Assembly: GCF_039710355.1 (NCBI RefSeq)
Contig: NZ_JBDKWZ010000007.1
Span: forward strand, 310,001-374,000
Length of the DNA stretch: 64,000 nt
Origin: Rapidithrix thailandica
Lineage (GTDB): Bacteria; Bacteroidota; Bacteroidia; Cytophagales; Flammeovirgaceae
Direction: 5' to 3'
This document shows positions 25,341 to 34,531 of the stretch, piece by piece (within the stretch, counting starts at the first letter, position 1; each line of letters opens with the position of its first letter). A program made the translations under genes and the position numbers. The notes under the pieces are model-generated. The model saw nothing but the letters and a program-made list of their open reading frames with translations. It ran no database searches and was not told the DNA's origin.

Positions 25341-25402
25341 TGGAAGGAGTGAGGGGTTGAGGGATTGAAGGAATGAGGAGGTTGAAGGAATGAGGGGGGT
25401 TG
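25341..25402. repeat. Purine-rich imperfect tandem repeat
   Basis: Imperfect units around GGTTGAAGGAATGAGG occur about three times in a row, all purine-rich on the plus strand. It lies in the gap upstream of the BaiN-like promoter. Confidence 0.5.
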
Positions 25403-25481
25403 GGGCATACTCTTCCTTTCAAAAATTCATTGTATCAATTATTCTTCATCATATTATTGAGAATATACCCAATGAATACAA

Positions 25482-25997
25482 CTACCGGCAGAATACAGAT
25501 GTGACTTTTCTACAAATTTTCCAGACAAGAAACCCCGCCAACAGCGGATAGATGTATTTCAACTTTTTATTCCTTTTCATATAATCGTTCCAGTACAATC
25601 CTCCGAACAGACGGGCCATAAGGTAATACAACAAGCCCAGTTTAAAGTTGGCTTTGTTTAATTCGGTAAAAAATAACTCATCCACCTTTTTCTGAGTAAT
25701 TTTATCTTTATACCCCTCCCGAAATTGGTACAAGGCATCGTGCACCAACGAAGCATAATATGTGACTGGTTTTCCGGTTTCGCAATCTACCACGCCATCC
25801 GGAGTCCCTAGTAAAATATCCCAACAATAATACTTCGGAGAACAACCGTCCCAGGCATACCCCTGCCCGTGACTTCCTTTAACTTTGATGTAACCGTCCG
25901 GGCGAATCAACAGCCATTTATTTTCAAAACTCACCTCTTTCAAAGCTGTGTGGGGGTATTCTACATCGTTCCGCTCAACAAAAGCATAGTTACTCAT
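25482..25997 (-). CDS. DUF1353-like protein
   Basis: The 171-residue protein contains GYAWDGCSPKYYCWD near residue 46 and YYASLVHDALYQF near 80, which look like the W-D-G-xS-P and SLxHD motifs of DUF1353 proteins, first known from phages. The last 50 residues include a hydrophobic helix (YIYPLLAGFLVWKICR). The call rests on remembered motif resemblance and is uncertain. Function unknown; no phage genes surround it. Confidence 0.6.
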   Translation of the reverse strand: MSNYAFVERNDVEYPHTALKEVSFENKWLLIRPDGYIKVKGSHGQGYAWDGCSPKYYCWDILLGTPDGVVDCETGKPVTYYASLVHDALYQFREGYKDKITQKKVDELFFTELNKANFKLGLLYYLMARLFGGLYWNDYMKRNKKLKYIYPLLAGFLVWKICRKVTSVFCR

Positions 25998-26115
25998 GAG
26001 TATATCAGTATTGAATGACAGTCATATTGAAAATACATATTTCTGTCTAAAAAGTAAAGAAAACACATTGATATACTCTGATCTTAAAGCAGTTGCACTG
26101 CGCTTTATTCTTTTC

Positions 26116-27000
26116 TCAAATGGTAAAAAACAATACGGTGGAAAAACTAACGGCTACGGTAAATTCCAAAATACCGGCAGCCAGATTGCGGTCTTGGGTG
26201 ATTTCTTTATTCAAATCGGCTTTTAGTAAAATCCATTTGTCAAATACCAAACGTACCACAACCAGGAATACAAATACTAAAATGATATCCAATACTAACT
26301 CTTGTAAATTCACTGCCCAACTTTCAAAATCACCGGAGACGGCCCTCATAACGATAATTCCAATAGCAATCAGCCCTCCGGCAAAACCTAACCCGGCCGC
26401 TACATTGTCCTTCTCTATTTCTTCATGAACCTTATAAGGAGTCACCAAATCATATAAAAAGCTAAACAGAATTAAGGCAACTTGCCCGATCAGGTAAAAA
26501 ACGAGGGCTGTCACCCAACTGCCACCTTCTCCATGGACGGCACCGGCAATCACCAAGCCGGAAGCTATGTATGAAGCACATTCTACCACACCCGTACCTA
26601 CATTTTTATCTTCAACGATTTCCTTGGTTGTTGAAAAATGCCGTAAAACGAATTTATCATTTATCAAGCGGGAGAAATTCAACACAACAATGCCTGCTAA
26701 TGAATAAGCCGCTGTTATTACCAAATCGTATACCCAGCCATAAGAGGGGCCATCCACAACGCCTACAAAGATCGCCGTAACCCCGATGAAGTACCCTCCC
26801 AGACTCACACCTTGGGCCAGGTTGTCTTTTTCGGTAAGTTCTTCGTCAAGTTTATAGGGGAGTAAAAAATTTTTAATCCACTTTGCCAATAAAAAAATCA
26901 CAACATACAATACCAATAGGCTAAGTGGACTGGCGAGGTTCTCCAATAGTGCTAAGCTTTCCATAGTTGTACTTTTAGGTGCTGAATAATTTTCATTCAA
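26116..27000 (-). CDS. DUF350 family membrane protein with duplicated domain
   Basis: The 294-residue protein consists of about eight membrane helices arranged as two similar halves. Each half shows an EE(L/I) turn followed by NxAxGxxxxGxxIG: ELTEKDNLAQGVSLGGYFIG near 68 and EIEKDNVAAGLGFAGGLIAIG near 200. A third, partial copy (EITQDRNLAAGILEFTVAVS) is at the C-terminus. DUF350 proteins are inner-membrane proteins of unknown function. The DUF2268-like gene starts 43 bp beyond its own start region, on the same strand. Confidence 0.85.
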   Translation of the reverse strand: MNENYSAPKSTTMESLALLENLASPLSLLVLYVVIFLLAKWIKNFLLPYKLDEELTEKDNLAQGVSLGGYFIGVTAIFVGVVDGPSYGWVYDLVITAAYSLAGIVVLNFSRLINDKFVLRHFSTTKEIVEDKNVGTGVVECASYIASGLVIAGAVHGEGGSWVTALVFYLIGQVALILFSFLYDLVTPYKVHEEIEKDNVAAGLGFAGGLIAIGIIVMRAVSGDFESWAVNLQELVLDIILVFVFLVVVRLVFDKWILLKADLNKEITQDRNLAAGILEFTVAVSFSTVLFFTI

Positions 27001-27043
27001 GATACTTTTATTTTGAAATAATCAAAATGCGCAGAGAAAATCT

Positions 27044-28297
27044 CTACTCTGCCTGACTGTTCATTGCCCAGTGTCCATAGCCACTTTGATCAAAAAATGC
27101 TTGGAAGTCGCGAATATGAAGCATTTCTTGAATCGCCTTCTGTTTATCAGGAGCTTTTGCATAGTAGCTCTCGCATATTTTATATCCAATCCAAAATCCC
27201 AGATTTACAGGTTTATCCTCAACAGTACTTTCATTGAACAACCACTTTTGATAGCTTTTTCCATACATTTCCCGATAGAAGGTGTCCCAGATTTCCTTTT
27301 CGTGGGCTTTGCCGTATTGATAGAGTTCATCGTGGGCATTTTGTCCGGTAATCAACACACTGATAAACTCGGCCACCCCTTCCCTGATACAGGCAGCCAG
27401 TAAGGTCGGAGCTTCTTCATATGATTGCTGATAATGCACCAAATCATGCGCAATCAAAGCCGGCAACTTATCCACTGTACGGGAAATGGCTTTCTCCCGG
27501 GCATTCAGTTCTTCCGTAGAAGTGCTATCCGTTTTACTATATAACTCTACTCCCACCAATAGTCCTACAGAGGTAGGCGTACTCCGGGCCGTCATACTCC
27601 CGATCACCAAATAGATATCCGGAAATACCGCTTCCGGATAAAGCTTATGCAGGCGTTGAAAACTACGCTTGATTTCCGGATCAATTTTTTTTATACTCTT
27701 GGTAGCCTCCCGTATGTCCGAAAAATAGGTTTTACGACTTTTTACTTTAAACAAAAAGCCTTGTAAACTTAACACTCTGGTCCGGAAAAACTCTTTCAAG
27801 CCCAAAGAGCCGGGGTTCAGGTATTCTTTTTCAAAAATATCCCGGCTATTTCGCTCATCAATTTTATCAAAGCACTTCCAAAACCGCTGGATGTCCGAAG
27901 TAATGACCTTCGCTTTTTCAGGATCGTGATAGGCCGTACGGTTGTCTTCCACGAGTTTGAGTACTTTCTTCCACTTTCGATGCTCTTTCAATGCCTCAAA
28001 GTCCTCATTCTGGTGCAAATAGTCCAAATCCCTGAAGCCTGCTTTTCCTCCTTTATGCAAACAGTAAAAGGCACTGTCCAGATTTTGATCCAAGGCATAA
28101 CATTGTGCTGCCTTTATATAAAAAAGCGGATTTTCATATTTTTCCTGTTCAAAAACCCTCACATAAAACATACCTGCCTCTGCATAATGTTGAGAGTGGT
28201 ATTTGGAATCGGCTATAGTTACAGCTTGAATTACCTCCTGCCCCATCAGGCTCGGTTGTATACCGGTTAACAGCAATACCCACCCAACATATTTCAT
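27044..28297 (-). CDS. DUF2268-like putative zinc protease with TPR-like N-terminus
   Basis: From the ATG at 28297 (417 residues) a signal peptide leads into two TPR-like helical units (ADSKYHSQHYAEAGMFYVRVFE, then YIKAAQCYALDQNLDSAFYCL). The C-terminal half resembles DUF2268/GldB-like zinc proteases: LPALIAHDLVHYQQ with HDLVH at residues 284-288 and CIREGVAEFISVLITG downstream. The usual catalytic glutamate of HExxH is aspartate here. The protein is exported, from its signal sequence. An ATG at 28315 is an alternative start. Confidence 0.7.
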   Translation of the reverse strand: MKYVGWVLLLTGIQPSLMGQEVIQAVTIADSKYHSQHYAEAGMFYVRVFEQEKYENPLFYIKAAQCYALDQNLDSAFYCLHKGGKAGFRDLDYLHQNEDFEALKEHRKWKKVLKLVEDNRTAYHDPEKAKVITSDIQRFWKCFDKIDERNSRDIFEKEYLNPGSLGLKEFFRTRVLSLQGFLFKVKSRKTYFSDIREATKSIKKIDPEIKRSFQRLHKLYPEAVFPDIYLVIGSMTARSTPTSVGLLVGVELYSKTDSTSTEELNAREKAISRTVDKLPALIAHDLVHYQQSYEEAPTLLAACIREGVAEFISVLITGQNAHDELYQYGKAHEKEIWDTFYREMYGKSYQKWLFNESTVEDKPVNLGFWIGYKICESYYAKAPDKQKAIQEMLHIRDFQAFFDQSGYGHWAMNSQAE

Positions 28298-28315
28298 TAA
28301 AATAATTCTACTCAT

Positions 28316-28837
28316 ATCGTTATAATCCTAAACTGTTTTTCTCTGGCTTACTATGGTATCAAAGATATAGGAAGGGAAGGTGACTCTCCGGAAAATCTCT
28401 TATTTTTTTATAAACTCACCTCATGGGCTTGATACTCGGATTTTTCCCATAAACAGGCGCAAATACCTACATTACATTCATGAAACAGGATTTCACATCA
28501 ACAGAAGTAATTTTACAGGTAGCAGTAAATTACGAATAAACCGTAAAAAAACACACACATATTACATCATACAACAATACCTTGTTTAAGGCAAACAAAA
28601 TCCGGACATCCCCATCATACATGAAGTATTTTAATGTTTCCGGGTAGTTACTTTTTCTCGCTGGTCGAAAACCAGAATGTAATACTGTGTACGATTAACT
28701 TTCTTTGGATATACTAAATTGATCAAATTTCGCATTGTATTTAAAAGACATAATTAACAATTATAAAACAAATTGCTCCGAAAACTACTTTTTAAACATT
28801 AGATAGAATTTTGTGATACATTGATTTTTGAACAAAC
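28316..28837. other. Divergent intergenic region, nothing recognised
   Basis: This 520-bp AT-rich gap separates the DUF2268-like gene from the GAF/PAS sensor gene. A 69-codon frame in it has no domain signal. No RNA gene or clear operator was found. Confidence 0.4.
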
Positions 28838-30604
28838 ATGTTGAAATACGGAGTCGTAAACAAAGAGCGCATACGCCAGGTTGAAAATGAAAACCGCCTT
28901 CTTAAAAAGCAAATTCAAGAAGCCTCTCAACTGATCCAAAATATCCAGGACGGAAACTTCGATTCACTCGCTACAGAAGACATATGCCAAAATGAACTGG
29001 GAAATGCACTCAAGGAAATGCAATACCAGTTTGCCAGTATTGAAGAACAAAAAAAACAACGCAACTGGATTACGGAAGGCGTTGCGGAATTAAGTGAACT
29101 ACTCAGAAAAGATTACGCCAGTATCACAGAAGTTGCAGACCGCTTATTGGCTTTTTTGGTCAAATACTTAAATGCCAACCAAGGCTGTATTTTTATCGCT
29201 CAGGCAGATGCCTACCAACAAGATCAAACCTACCTGGAAATGCTGGCCTGTTATGCCTATCAACGTAAAAAGCATTTCGAGCAAAAAATCTATGCCGGGG
29301 AAGGCTTGGTGGGCCAAGTATATTTGGAAGGAATTACCACCCACCTGACGGATATTCCTAGCGATTATATCAATATTACTTCAGGGTTAGGAGAAGCCAC
29401 TCCGGGGTCTCTTTTGTTTGTCCCGATCAAAATTGATGAAAAGATCTTTGGAGTCTTAGAACTGGCCTCTTTCTATGAATTCAATAACTTCCATATTGAA
29501 TTTTTGGAAAAAGTCTGTGAAAATATTGCTGCTACATTCAACTCGGTACAAAGTAAAGAACGGACAGAAACACTGCTCAAAGAAAGCCAGATGCAGACCG
29601 AACAACTCCGGGCACAAGAAGAAGAAATGCGGCAAAATGCGGAAGAGCTGGAAGCTACCCAGGAGGAGATGATGCGCAACCAAAATGAACTGCTACAATT
29701 GAAGGAAGAGTTGGAAAAAAAAGTGGAAAAGCAGAAAGAACAAGAACTGGAATTACGTGCACAACAAGAGGTACTGAAAGAGAGCATGTTGGAGATGAAA
29801 GAAGCTCAGGTAGAACTTACACAAAAAGAAAGGGAGCTCAAAGGGATATTGGAAGCTATCAATCATGCAAGTTATAAAGCGGAATTTGCCCCTGATGGAG
29901 AAATTTTATTCATCAATAAAAACTTTGAAAAACTCTTTCGAATCAGCCTTGATGAAATACGAGGAGAAAACAGTCGCCGCTTCAATGCTTTAGCCAAAAG
30001 TGATCCGCAAGCCTATACCCGATTATGGGAAAACCTAAACCAGGGACAACATGTTGAAATAGAATCCGAAGTGGTTTTACCACATCAAACGTTTTGGCTC
30101 AAAGAACATTATACCCCGGTACTTGATACCAATGGCGAAGTTAAAAAAATCATCCTGATCTCTTCGGATATTACCAGTATTCAAAAATCAAAAGCAGAAT
30201 TAATTGCCCGGACTCAAGCATTTGAAATGAGCACTATTCTTTCCGAGTCCGACATTTATGGCACCATTACATTTGTGAATGACAAACTTTGTGAGGTATC
30301 GAAATACTCGCGGGACGAACTAATCGGAAAACCACATAAAATATTCAGGCACCCGGATATGCCTAAAGAAGTTTTTGCAAAAATGTGGGAAACCATTAAA
30401 AATGGGAAATCTTTCAGAACCGTATTGAAAAACAGAGCCAAAGATAACTCTATCTATTGGGTGGATGCAGTAATAACCCCCGTACTGGATAGCAATCAAA
30501 AACCGGTAAAGTACATAGGCGCTCGCTATGTCATTGAAGATGAAAAATATGCGGAACTGTTGTATAAAAGAGCTTTGCAAAACTTAGGCATTCAGGAAAG
30601 TTAA
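28838..30604 (+). CDS. GAF and PAS domain sensor protein without recognised output domain
   Basis: The 588-residue protein is soluble. It has a short coiled coil at residues 1-85, a GAF domain (about 90-235, ending PIKIDEKIFGVLELAS), a long coiled coil at 240-335 rich in EEE and QKE repeats, a PAS domain (about 335-455) and a second PAS (about 465-575). The second contains KIFRHPDMPKEVFAKMW, the motif of Aer-like redox PAS domains. There is no kinase, cyclase, EAL or methyl-accepting domain. Output must go through a partner; the gene has its own terminator. Confidence 0.85.
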   Translation: MLKYGVVNKERIRQVENENRLLKKQIQEASQLIQNIQDGNFDSLATEDICQNELGNALKEMQYQFASIEEQKKQRNWITEGVAELSELLRKDYASITEVADRLLAFLVKYLNANQGCIFIAQADAYQQDQTYLEMLACYAYQRKKHFEQKIYAGEGLVGQVYLEGITTHLTDIPSDYINITSGLGEATPGSLLFVPIKIDEKIFGVLELASFYEFNNFHIEFLEKVCENIAATFNSVQSKERTETLLKESQMQTEQLRAQEEEMRQNAEELEATQEEMMRNQNELLQLKEELEKKVEKQKEQELELRAQQEVLKESMLEMKEAQVELTQKERELKGILEAINHASYKAEFAPDGEILFINKNFEKLFRISLDEIRGENSRRFNALAKSDPQAYTRLWENLNQGQHVEIESEVVLPHQTFWLKEHYTPVLDTNGEVKKIILISSDITSIQKSKAELIARTQAFEMSTILSESDIYGTITFVNDKLCEVSKYSRDELIGKPHKIFRHPDMPKEVFAKMWETIKNGKSFRTVLKNRAKDNSIYWVDAVITPVLDSNQKPVKYIGARYVIEDEKYAELLYKRALQNLGIQES

Positions 30605-30662
30605 TACTGTCAGAAGCAAGTGGCATAACCGTATATAAAAAAGTTTCTATTAGCCATCTTTT

Positions 30663-30697
30663 ACCCCCAAAGCTATTTAATATAGCCTGGGGGTTTT
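30663..30697 (+). terminator. Terminator of the GAF/PAS gene
   Basis: ACCCCCA-(A)-AGCTAT pairs with ATAGCCTGGGGGT (one bulge) followed by TTTTCTTT, 58 bp after the stop codon. Confidence 0.7.
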
Positions 30698-30738
30698 CTT
30701 TGATGTATTCGTACTAAAGCCTGTGCTACTATGGCTCA

Positions 30739-31188
30739 TCATTTTGTCAGGTATTCCAATATTTGGATCGCTTGTTCGGTAGTATGTGTTACAGCCATAG
30801 CCTGAGCATCTACTTCCTTCAGGGCATGGGTAAAATCCGCCGGATGGATGACAATCACGGATTTTCCCTTGGCTACGGCATATCCTACATCAAATGCCGC
30901 ATTCCATTGCCGGTATTTATCACCGAACTTGACAATCACAATATCAGCCACTTCAATACCTTTTTTGATCCGCATGGCATTGATTTTAGCGGCTTTGTGA
31001 TCCTTCCAGAAGTCCTTTTCCTCTTCTCCCAAAATCTCCACCCCTACATTGTCGCTGGCATCATGGTCGGTCACGGGTGAAAGATACCGGATATCCAGGC
31101 TCTTTTGCCGGGACACATATTCGATTTCTTTTCGCCAATCCGTGTGGATTTCTCCGGAAAGATAAACGGTTAGTTTCATAGTCGACAT
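30739..31188 (-). CDS. YtoQ family protein
   Basis: The 149-residue protein begins TVYLSGEIHTDWRKEIE and continues with LSPVTDHDASDNVGVEILG and DKYRQWNAAFDVGYAVAKGKSVIVIHP, all typical of the YtoQ family. The fold is related to nucleoside 2-deoxyribosyltransferases, but the reaction is not established. It is followed on the same strand by DUF3859 and DUF4442 genes upstream, with gaps of about 70 bp, so a three-gene unit is possible. Confidence 0.85.
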   Translation of the reverse strand: MSTMKLTVYLSGEIHTDWRKEIEYVSRQKSLDIRYLSPVTDHDASDNVGVEILGEEEKDFWKDHKAAKINAMRIKKGIEVADIVIVKFGDKYRQWNAAFDVGYAVAKGKSVIVIHPADFTHALKEVDAQAMAVTHTTEQAIQILEYLTK

Positions 31189-31256
31189 GGTTTAAAAGTA
31201 AATTTATACAAACGGATTTTTAAGACTGAATTTCTTCTTATGAGAAGCGGGTATCT

Positions 31257-31676
31257 TTATTGAATATCCTCTTCCAGGTTTTCTTGAACAGGGGCTATTA
31301 ACTTAAAAGACCTATCCGCCACTATTTGCCCATCCAGGTACGTAATCATACGCCAAATTCCCGTTTTATCTTCCACAGGTGCCCAAATACAATCGCCCAA
31401 ATAAAACTGATGCGGATTGGAATTAATAAAATATTCCCCCTCAAAAGGTGGTCGTACCTTACCTTCATCGTCTTTAAAAGGCGGGTGCTCAATCCGGAAT
31501 TGAAGGGTCTTTCCTTTTCCTTTACGGATTTCAAGGATATAACCAAACTCCACACCCAAACGGGCCTCAATGGTATCGGTAATTTCTACCAACTCAGGTA
31601 AGTCTTTGGACTCTTTGTCCCAATTCGTATACTGCCCGTAAGACATACACGCTACCTCTGCTCTCTTCTTTGACAT
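31257..31676 (-). CDS. DUF3859 domain protein
   Basis: From the ATG at 31676 the protein has 139 residues. GVEFGYILEIRKGKGKTLQFRIEHPPFKDDEGKVRPPFEGEYFI, then FYLGDCIWAPVEDKTGIW and LDGQIVADRSFKL, match the DUF3859 pattern as I remember it. It looks like a small beta-sandwich protein. No signal peptide is evident from this start. An ATG at 31703 would add nine residues; another at MSYGQY is possible. Function unknown. Confidence 0.75.
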   Translation of the reverse strand: MSKKRAEVACMSYGQYTNWDKESKDLPELVEITDTIEARLGVEFGYILEIRKGKGKTLQFRIEHPPFKDDEGKVRPPFEGEYFINSNPHQFYLGDCIWAPVEDKTGIWRMITYLDGQIVADRSFKLIAPVQENLEEDIQ

Positions 31677-31744
31677 AAATATGAATCTGTTAACACTACA
31701 CAATAAGTAATAAGCTTCAGTGAAGTCAGAGTGCTATCATCTGA

Positions 31745-32260
31745 TTATCGTTTTTCTTTCTGTTTAAAAGACCATTCAAAGTAAAATGTAGCGACTTCGG
31801 TACCATCCTTCATGGTCCCAATGGTTTTTGCCCTGACTTTAACAGGTTCTTGGGTTTGCATGCATTTTTCCACTGCCTCTCTCAACAATTCTCCATCCTG
31901 ACATACAAAAGTAGTCAGCTTTGTGGCTTTTTTAGTAAAGGAAGCCTCCATACCTGTCACAATTCCGGCTACTTTGGGCCGGTGCCCATGTGCTGCCAAC
32001 AAAGCCAATGTTCCGGTGGAGATTTCGGCAGCCATACTCATGACGGCAAAGTACATACTACGAAAAGGGTTTTTGTTAAGCCAACGGTAAGGCACCGAGA
32101 TCCGGGCCTGTTCACCATTTAGTTCTTTCAGGCCGACTCCGGCCAAAAATGCCATAGGTACCTGGCTCAATAAGAAAAGCTTAAACCGGGAGGGATTGGC
32201 TAATTGACTTAAAAATTTTTTCTGTGCGTCACTCAGTGTTATGGTTTGTGTTGTTTTCAT
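31745..32260 (-). CDS. DUF4442 domain protein (hotdog thioesterase-like)
   Basis: The 171-residue protein contains SVPYRWLNKNPFRSMYFAVMSMAAEISTGTLALLA in its first half, typical of DUF4442, a hotdog-fold family related to acyl-CoA thioesterases, and a C-terminal strand set ending KDGTEVATFYFEWSFKQKEKR. The asparagine and the AAE segment are in the place of the active site. The substrate is unknown. It is the first gene of the possible unit with DUF3859 and YtoQ. Confidence 0.85.
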   Translation of the reverse strand: MKTTQTITLSDAQKKFLSQLANPSRFKLFLLSQVPMAFLAGVGLKELNGEQARISVPYRWLNKNPFRSMYFAVMSMAAEISTGTLALLAAHGHRPKVAGIVTGMEASFTKKATKLTTFVCQDGELLREAVEKCMQTQEPVKVRAKTIGTMKDGTEVATFYFEWSFKQKEKR

Positions 32261-32600
32261 TGATTGGAAATTAGGTTGTATTTGAAATTTACAAAATATT
32301 CTCAGAAAAGAAAATGTAACACCGATATACCCACACTTCCCAAAACGCCCCTATTAAAACACTAAAATACTGAATAACAATACATTAAGCCCAACTACAA
32401 GAATATATGCCAAAGGCAAACGAACATAAATCATCTAAAAATTCAAGATTTTTCACAGGTAGTTTTATGCCCGTAAATAGGGTACGGAGTGAGAGCTTTT
32501 CTTTGTAATATCTATTTGGAAGAAAGCCGAATGTAAAGAAAAAAGAGGCTTTTAAAAGAGTAGGAAAGACAAGGAAATTATTCACCTAACCTCAAAATCC
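32261..32600. other. Divergent intergenic region without a supported gene
   Basis: The 340-bp gap lies between the DUF4442 gene and the next plus-strand gene. A 66-codon minus-strand frame in it was not accepted. No repeat or hairpin stands out. Confidence 0.4.
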
Positions 32601-33011
32601 ATGAAAACTATTACCGGTTTAGCGTTTTTCCTGGTTATGTCTTTAGTCAGTATCAGCTTTGCGCAAATAACGGGGCACCCGGAAGTTACCGGTATAGTCG
32701 CCATCGTATTGGTCTTTGGCTTTTTTGCGCTGACTGTCAAATGGCTTTTAAGCTTCAAACCTCCAGTACCGGAAGAATCCGCATGGGACTTGACCGAATT
32801 AATGGCTACCCAAACAGAAGCATGGGACGGAACCCAATTTGTAGGAAAAGTTGTCCGGGATGAAAATCAAAAGGGAACTTACCTGCTATTGGAGCATCCT
32901 ACCTCAGATACTTCCGAAGAAGAGGAGGAAGCAGCCAGGCGAGCTAAATTGATGAAAATTGTGACAGGGCTGATAGCCCTGTCCTTTTGCCTTTCTTTAT
33001 TAATGATTTAA
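32601..33011 (+). CDS. Small uncharacterised membrane protein
   Basis: The 136-residue protein starts with a signal-like helix (TITGLAFFLVMSLVSISFAQ), has a second membrane helix at about 30-50, a polar region with EEEEEAARRAK, and a last helix (IVTGLIALSFCLSLLMI). I do not recognise a family. A perfect 9-bp hairpin (GACAGGGCT-GAT-AGCCCTGTC, 32963-32983) sits inside the final helix coding region and may act as a terminator or slow translation. Confidence 0.6.
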   Translation: MKTITGLAFFLVMSLVSISFAQITGHPEVTGIVAIVLVFGFFALTVKWLLSFKPPVPEESAWDLTELMATQTEAWDGTQFVGKVVRDENQKGTYLLLEHPTSDTSEEEEEAARRAKLMKIVTGLIALSFCLSLLMI

Positions 33012-33047
33012 TGGATAAACATCCACCCGAATTACTTTTTAAACTTA

Positions 33048-34280
33048 TCAACCAAAAAATAAATAACTAATAAAAACAGCAGCAATCACCCCTACAAAAT
33101 CGGCAAAGAGTCCGCATGTAATTGCATAACGGGTTTTACGAATATTGACCGAGCCAAAGTACACGGCTACTACATACAAAGTTGTATCGGTAGCACCTTG
33201 CATTACACTCACCATTCGCCCGGCCAGAGAGTCCGCACCATAAGTATCCATGGCTTCCAGCATAAGTCCCCGTGCGCCACTCCCGCTCAACGGGCGCATC
33301 AAGCCGGTAGGCAATGCTTTCACAAATTCCGCATCCCAACCAATATAATGAAAACCGGAGGCGATAAATCCCAATAAGGCCTCCATGGCTCCGGAAGCCC
33401 GGAATACACCAATCGCCACCAATATCGCCACCAAATACGGAATAATCTTCACGGCAATCTCAAAACCGCCCTTTGCCCCCTCGATAAAAGCCTCATAGGC
33501 ATTGACTTTTCTGTACATTGCCATCCCGATAAACAGGACGATCACACTGAACAAAATCACATTACTCAATACCAAGGAAACCTTTTCCACCTGTGATTGC
33601 TCCATTTGGCTAAAGACAAAAATAGCTCCGGCAATCAAAGCTACCAGACAGCCCAAGTAAAGCATAACAACTCTGTCAAGTAAATTAATTTTCTGATAAA
33701 TGGAAACAATGATTAGCCCTGAAATGGTGGAAATACCTGTTGCCAACAATATGGGAATAAAAATATCGGAAGGGTTGGCAGCCCCCATCTCGGCACGGTA
33801 CACCATGATGGAAAAGGGAATCAAGGTCAACCCGGAAGTATTCAATACCAAAAACATAATTTGGGCATTGGAGGCTGTGTCTTTCTTAGGGTTTAAAGAT
33901 TGCATCTGCTCCATGGCCCGCAAACCCATAGGCGTAGCCGCATTGTCAATTCCCAGCATATTTGCTGAAAAGTTCATAATCATCGAGCCCATGGCCGGGT
34001 GATTTTTAGGGATTCCGGGAAAAATACGGGTAAAAAACGGGCTAACCAACTTGGCTAATTGGTCTATGGCCCCGGCTTTTTCTCCTACTTTCAACAGGCC
34101 CATCCATAATGAAAGGATCCCGGTCAGAAACAGGGCGATTTCAAAGCCGGTTTTTGACATTTCAAATGTCGAATTGACTAATTTGGAAAAAATTTCGTGA
34201 TCTCCGGTAACAATCAATTGAAACAGAGCAAAGACAAAGGCAATCAGAAAAAAGCCGGCCCAGATATAGTTTAATACCAT
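33048..34280 (-). CDS. Nucleoside recognition domain transporter (SpmA-SpmB fusion type)
   Basis: The 410-residue integral membrane protein has two Gate/nucleoside recognition domains. The N-terminal half (GILSLWMGLLKVGEKAGAIDQLA, then NFSANMLGIDNAATPMGL) corresponds to SpmA and the C-terminal half (FRASGAMEALLG, then LPTGLMRPLSGSGARGLMLEAM and MQGATDTTLYVVAVYFGS) to SpmB. In spore-formers these are two proteins used for spore core dehydration; in Bacteroidota the fused form has unknown substrate. Upstream lie the tyrS terminator and a mobile repeat. Confidence 0.9.
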   Translation of the reverse strand: MVLNYIWAGFFLIAFVFALFQLIVTGDHEIFSKLVNSTFEMSKTGFEIALFLTGILSLWMGLLKVGEKAGAIDQLAKLVSPFFTRIFPGIPKNHPAMGSMIMNFSANMLGIDNAATPMGLRAMEQMQSLNPKKDTASNAQIMFLVLNTSGLTLIPFSIMVYRAEMGAANPSDIFIPILLATGISTISGLIIVSIYQKINLLDRVVMLYLGCLVALIAGAIFVFSQMEQSQVEKVSLVLSNVILFSVIVLFIGMAMYRKVNAYEAFIEGAKGGFEIAVKIIPYLVAILVAIGVFRASGAMEALLGFIASGFHYIGWDAEFVKALPTGLMRPLSGSGARGLMLEAMDTYGADSLAGRMVSVMQGATDTTLYVVAVYFGSVNIRKTRYAITCGLFADFVGVIAAVFISYLFFG

Positions 34281-34476
34281 GGAATGTTGTTTGGTTTAGA
34301 TATGAGATGTATCAGGAAAATTACTCAGAAATTAACAGTACACCAAAAAACTTCCCGGCCTTACCAAGCCAGGCCATAAAACCACAAGAGGAAACTTCAA
34401 TTGTATTCCAAAAATTCAATACAAAAAATGAAGCAGTCCGAAAAGCCCGGAACCCAATTGCCTTTTCATCTGCCAC

Positions 34477-34512
34477 ATAAAAGAAAAGGCTGCCCTCTTC
34501 GGACAGCCTCAT
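34477..34512 (-). terminator. Terminator of tyrS
   Basis: On the minus strand AGGCTGTCC pairs with GGGCAGCCT around a short loop and is followed by TTTCTTTTAT. It is separated from the tyrS stop codon by mobile repeat copy 5. Confidence 0.65.
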
Positions 34513-34531
34513 AGTCATCATAATTAACTAT

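Noticed and set aside
28380..28589. 69-codon frame in the gap before the GAF/PAS gene
   Set aside because: Composition is not protein-like and nothing supports expression.
32385..32585. 66-codon minus-strand frame in the gap after DUF4442
   Set aside because: Has phenylalanine-rich chance composition and no start signal.
34321..34521. 66-codon minus-strand frame between tyrS and the SpmA-SpmB gene
   Set aside because: It overlaps the tyrS terminator and shows no domain features.
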